Origin: an uncultured Clostridia bacterium
GTDB lineage: Bacteria; Bacillota; Clostridia; Peptostreptococcales; Anaerovoracaceae
DNA length: 6,014 bases
Direction: 5' to 3'
Assembly: GCA_946402595.1 (NCBI GenBank)
Contig: CAMIWY010000095.1
Span: 1 to 6,014, forward strand
The position numbers were made by a program, and so were the translations under genes. Positions 5,898-6,014 of this stretch are shown here, piece by piece (position 1 is the first letter of the stretch; every line of letters begins with the position of its first letter). The notes under the pieces were generated by a model that did not search any database, was not told the DNA's origin, and saw only the letters and a list, made by a program, of their open reading frames with translations.

Positions 5898-5926
5898 ATG
5901 CTAACCCGTTTTACAAAATATGTCAA
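5898..5926 (-). promoter_or_regulatory. Predicted sigma-A promoter of the dehydrogenase-transporter operon
   Basis: On the minus strand a perfect -35 box TTGACA (5921-5926) is followed, after exactly 17 bases, by TAGCAT (5898-5903), a 4/6 match to the -10 consensus. Transcription should begin near 5891, leaving a leader of about 73 bases before the dehydrogenase ATG. The rest of the 196-base upstream region (5927-6014) is AT-rich and shows no other gene. Confidence 0.7.
5909..5920. promoter_or_regulatory. Candidate operator inside the promoter spacer
   Basis: TTTTACAAAATA fills most of the interval between the -35 and -10 boxes. It is an exact reverse complement of 5867-5878, centred 40-42 bp away or about four helical turns. 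A protein bound here would directly block RNA polymerase. The two copies together suggest a repressor with paired sites. Confidence 0.5.
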
Positions 5927-6014
5927 TAGAAATCCCCAATAGATAAATAAATAACAATGTAATAAAACACAGATATTCTGCGGTAACGTTGTCATAACAA
6001 ACAAAGAAGCGCAC

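Noticed and set aside
5898..5917. CcpA cre-like sequence at the promoter (TGTAAAACGGGTTAGCA on the minus strand).
   Set aside because: It has TG, AA, CG and CA elements but is three bases too long and fits the cre consensus poorly in any register.
5989..6000. Small dyad TTGT-CATA-ACAA about 100 bases upstream of the predicted start, as a possible activator site.
   Set aside because: Four-base arms in AT-rich DNA are expected by chance and nothing else supports it.
1..6014. A wholly new system such as defence, retron, CRISPR or a mobile element.
   Set aside because: No direct-repeat array, reverse transcriptase, transposase, integrase, nuclease or toxin motif is present. Five of the six genes belong to well-known families.

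Overview
The window looks like an ordinary chromosomal carbohydrate-uptake locus from an anaerobic Firmicute, probably a clostridium of the Lachnospiraceae type. Reasons: strong AGGAGG-type ribosome binding sites before nearly every gene, a short lipoprotein signal with an LFTGC lipobox and a Thr/Ala/Glu/Asp-rich linker, moderate GC content by eye, and a helical hypothetical protein of a kind I associate with that group. The taxon is an inference from style, not from a marker gene.

All genes lie on the minus strand, so the locus reads from high to low coordinates. Positions 5819-6014 hold the control region: a good sigma-A type promoter flanked and overlapped by copies of a TGTAAAA/TTTTACA inverted repeat. 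Then come a short-chain dehydrogenase (5042-5818), a lipoprotein sugar-binding protein (3884-4963), a two-domain sugar ABC ATPase (2277-3806) and a ribose/galactose-type ABC permease (1322-2275). A GC-rich hairpin with a U tract (1245-1281) follows the permease. Beyond it, packed tightly, are an uncharacterised 202-residue protein (617-1225) and, overlapping it by ATGA, the first 206 codons of a zinc-dependent medium-chain dehydrogenase that runs off the window at position 1.

Together the genes suggest import of a sugar or polyol by a CUT2-type ABC transporter, followed by oxidation or reduction in the cytoplasm by two unrelated NAD(P)-dependent dehydrogenases. One redox-neutral possibility is ketose to polyol by the short-chain enzyme, then polyol to a different ketose by the zinc enzyme (for example L-sorbose to sorbitol to fructose). 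The substrate is not determined by the sequence. No kinase, aldolase or regulator gene is in the window.

I see no mobile element, CRISPR array, tRNA, rRNA or clear defence system. The points most worth a second look are the operator arrangement at the promoter, the unknown protein translationally coupled to the zinc dehydrogenase, and the terminator lying between the transporter genes and that pair.
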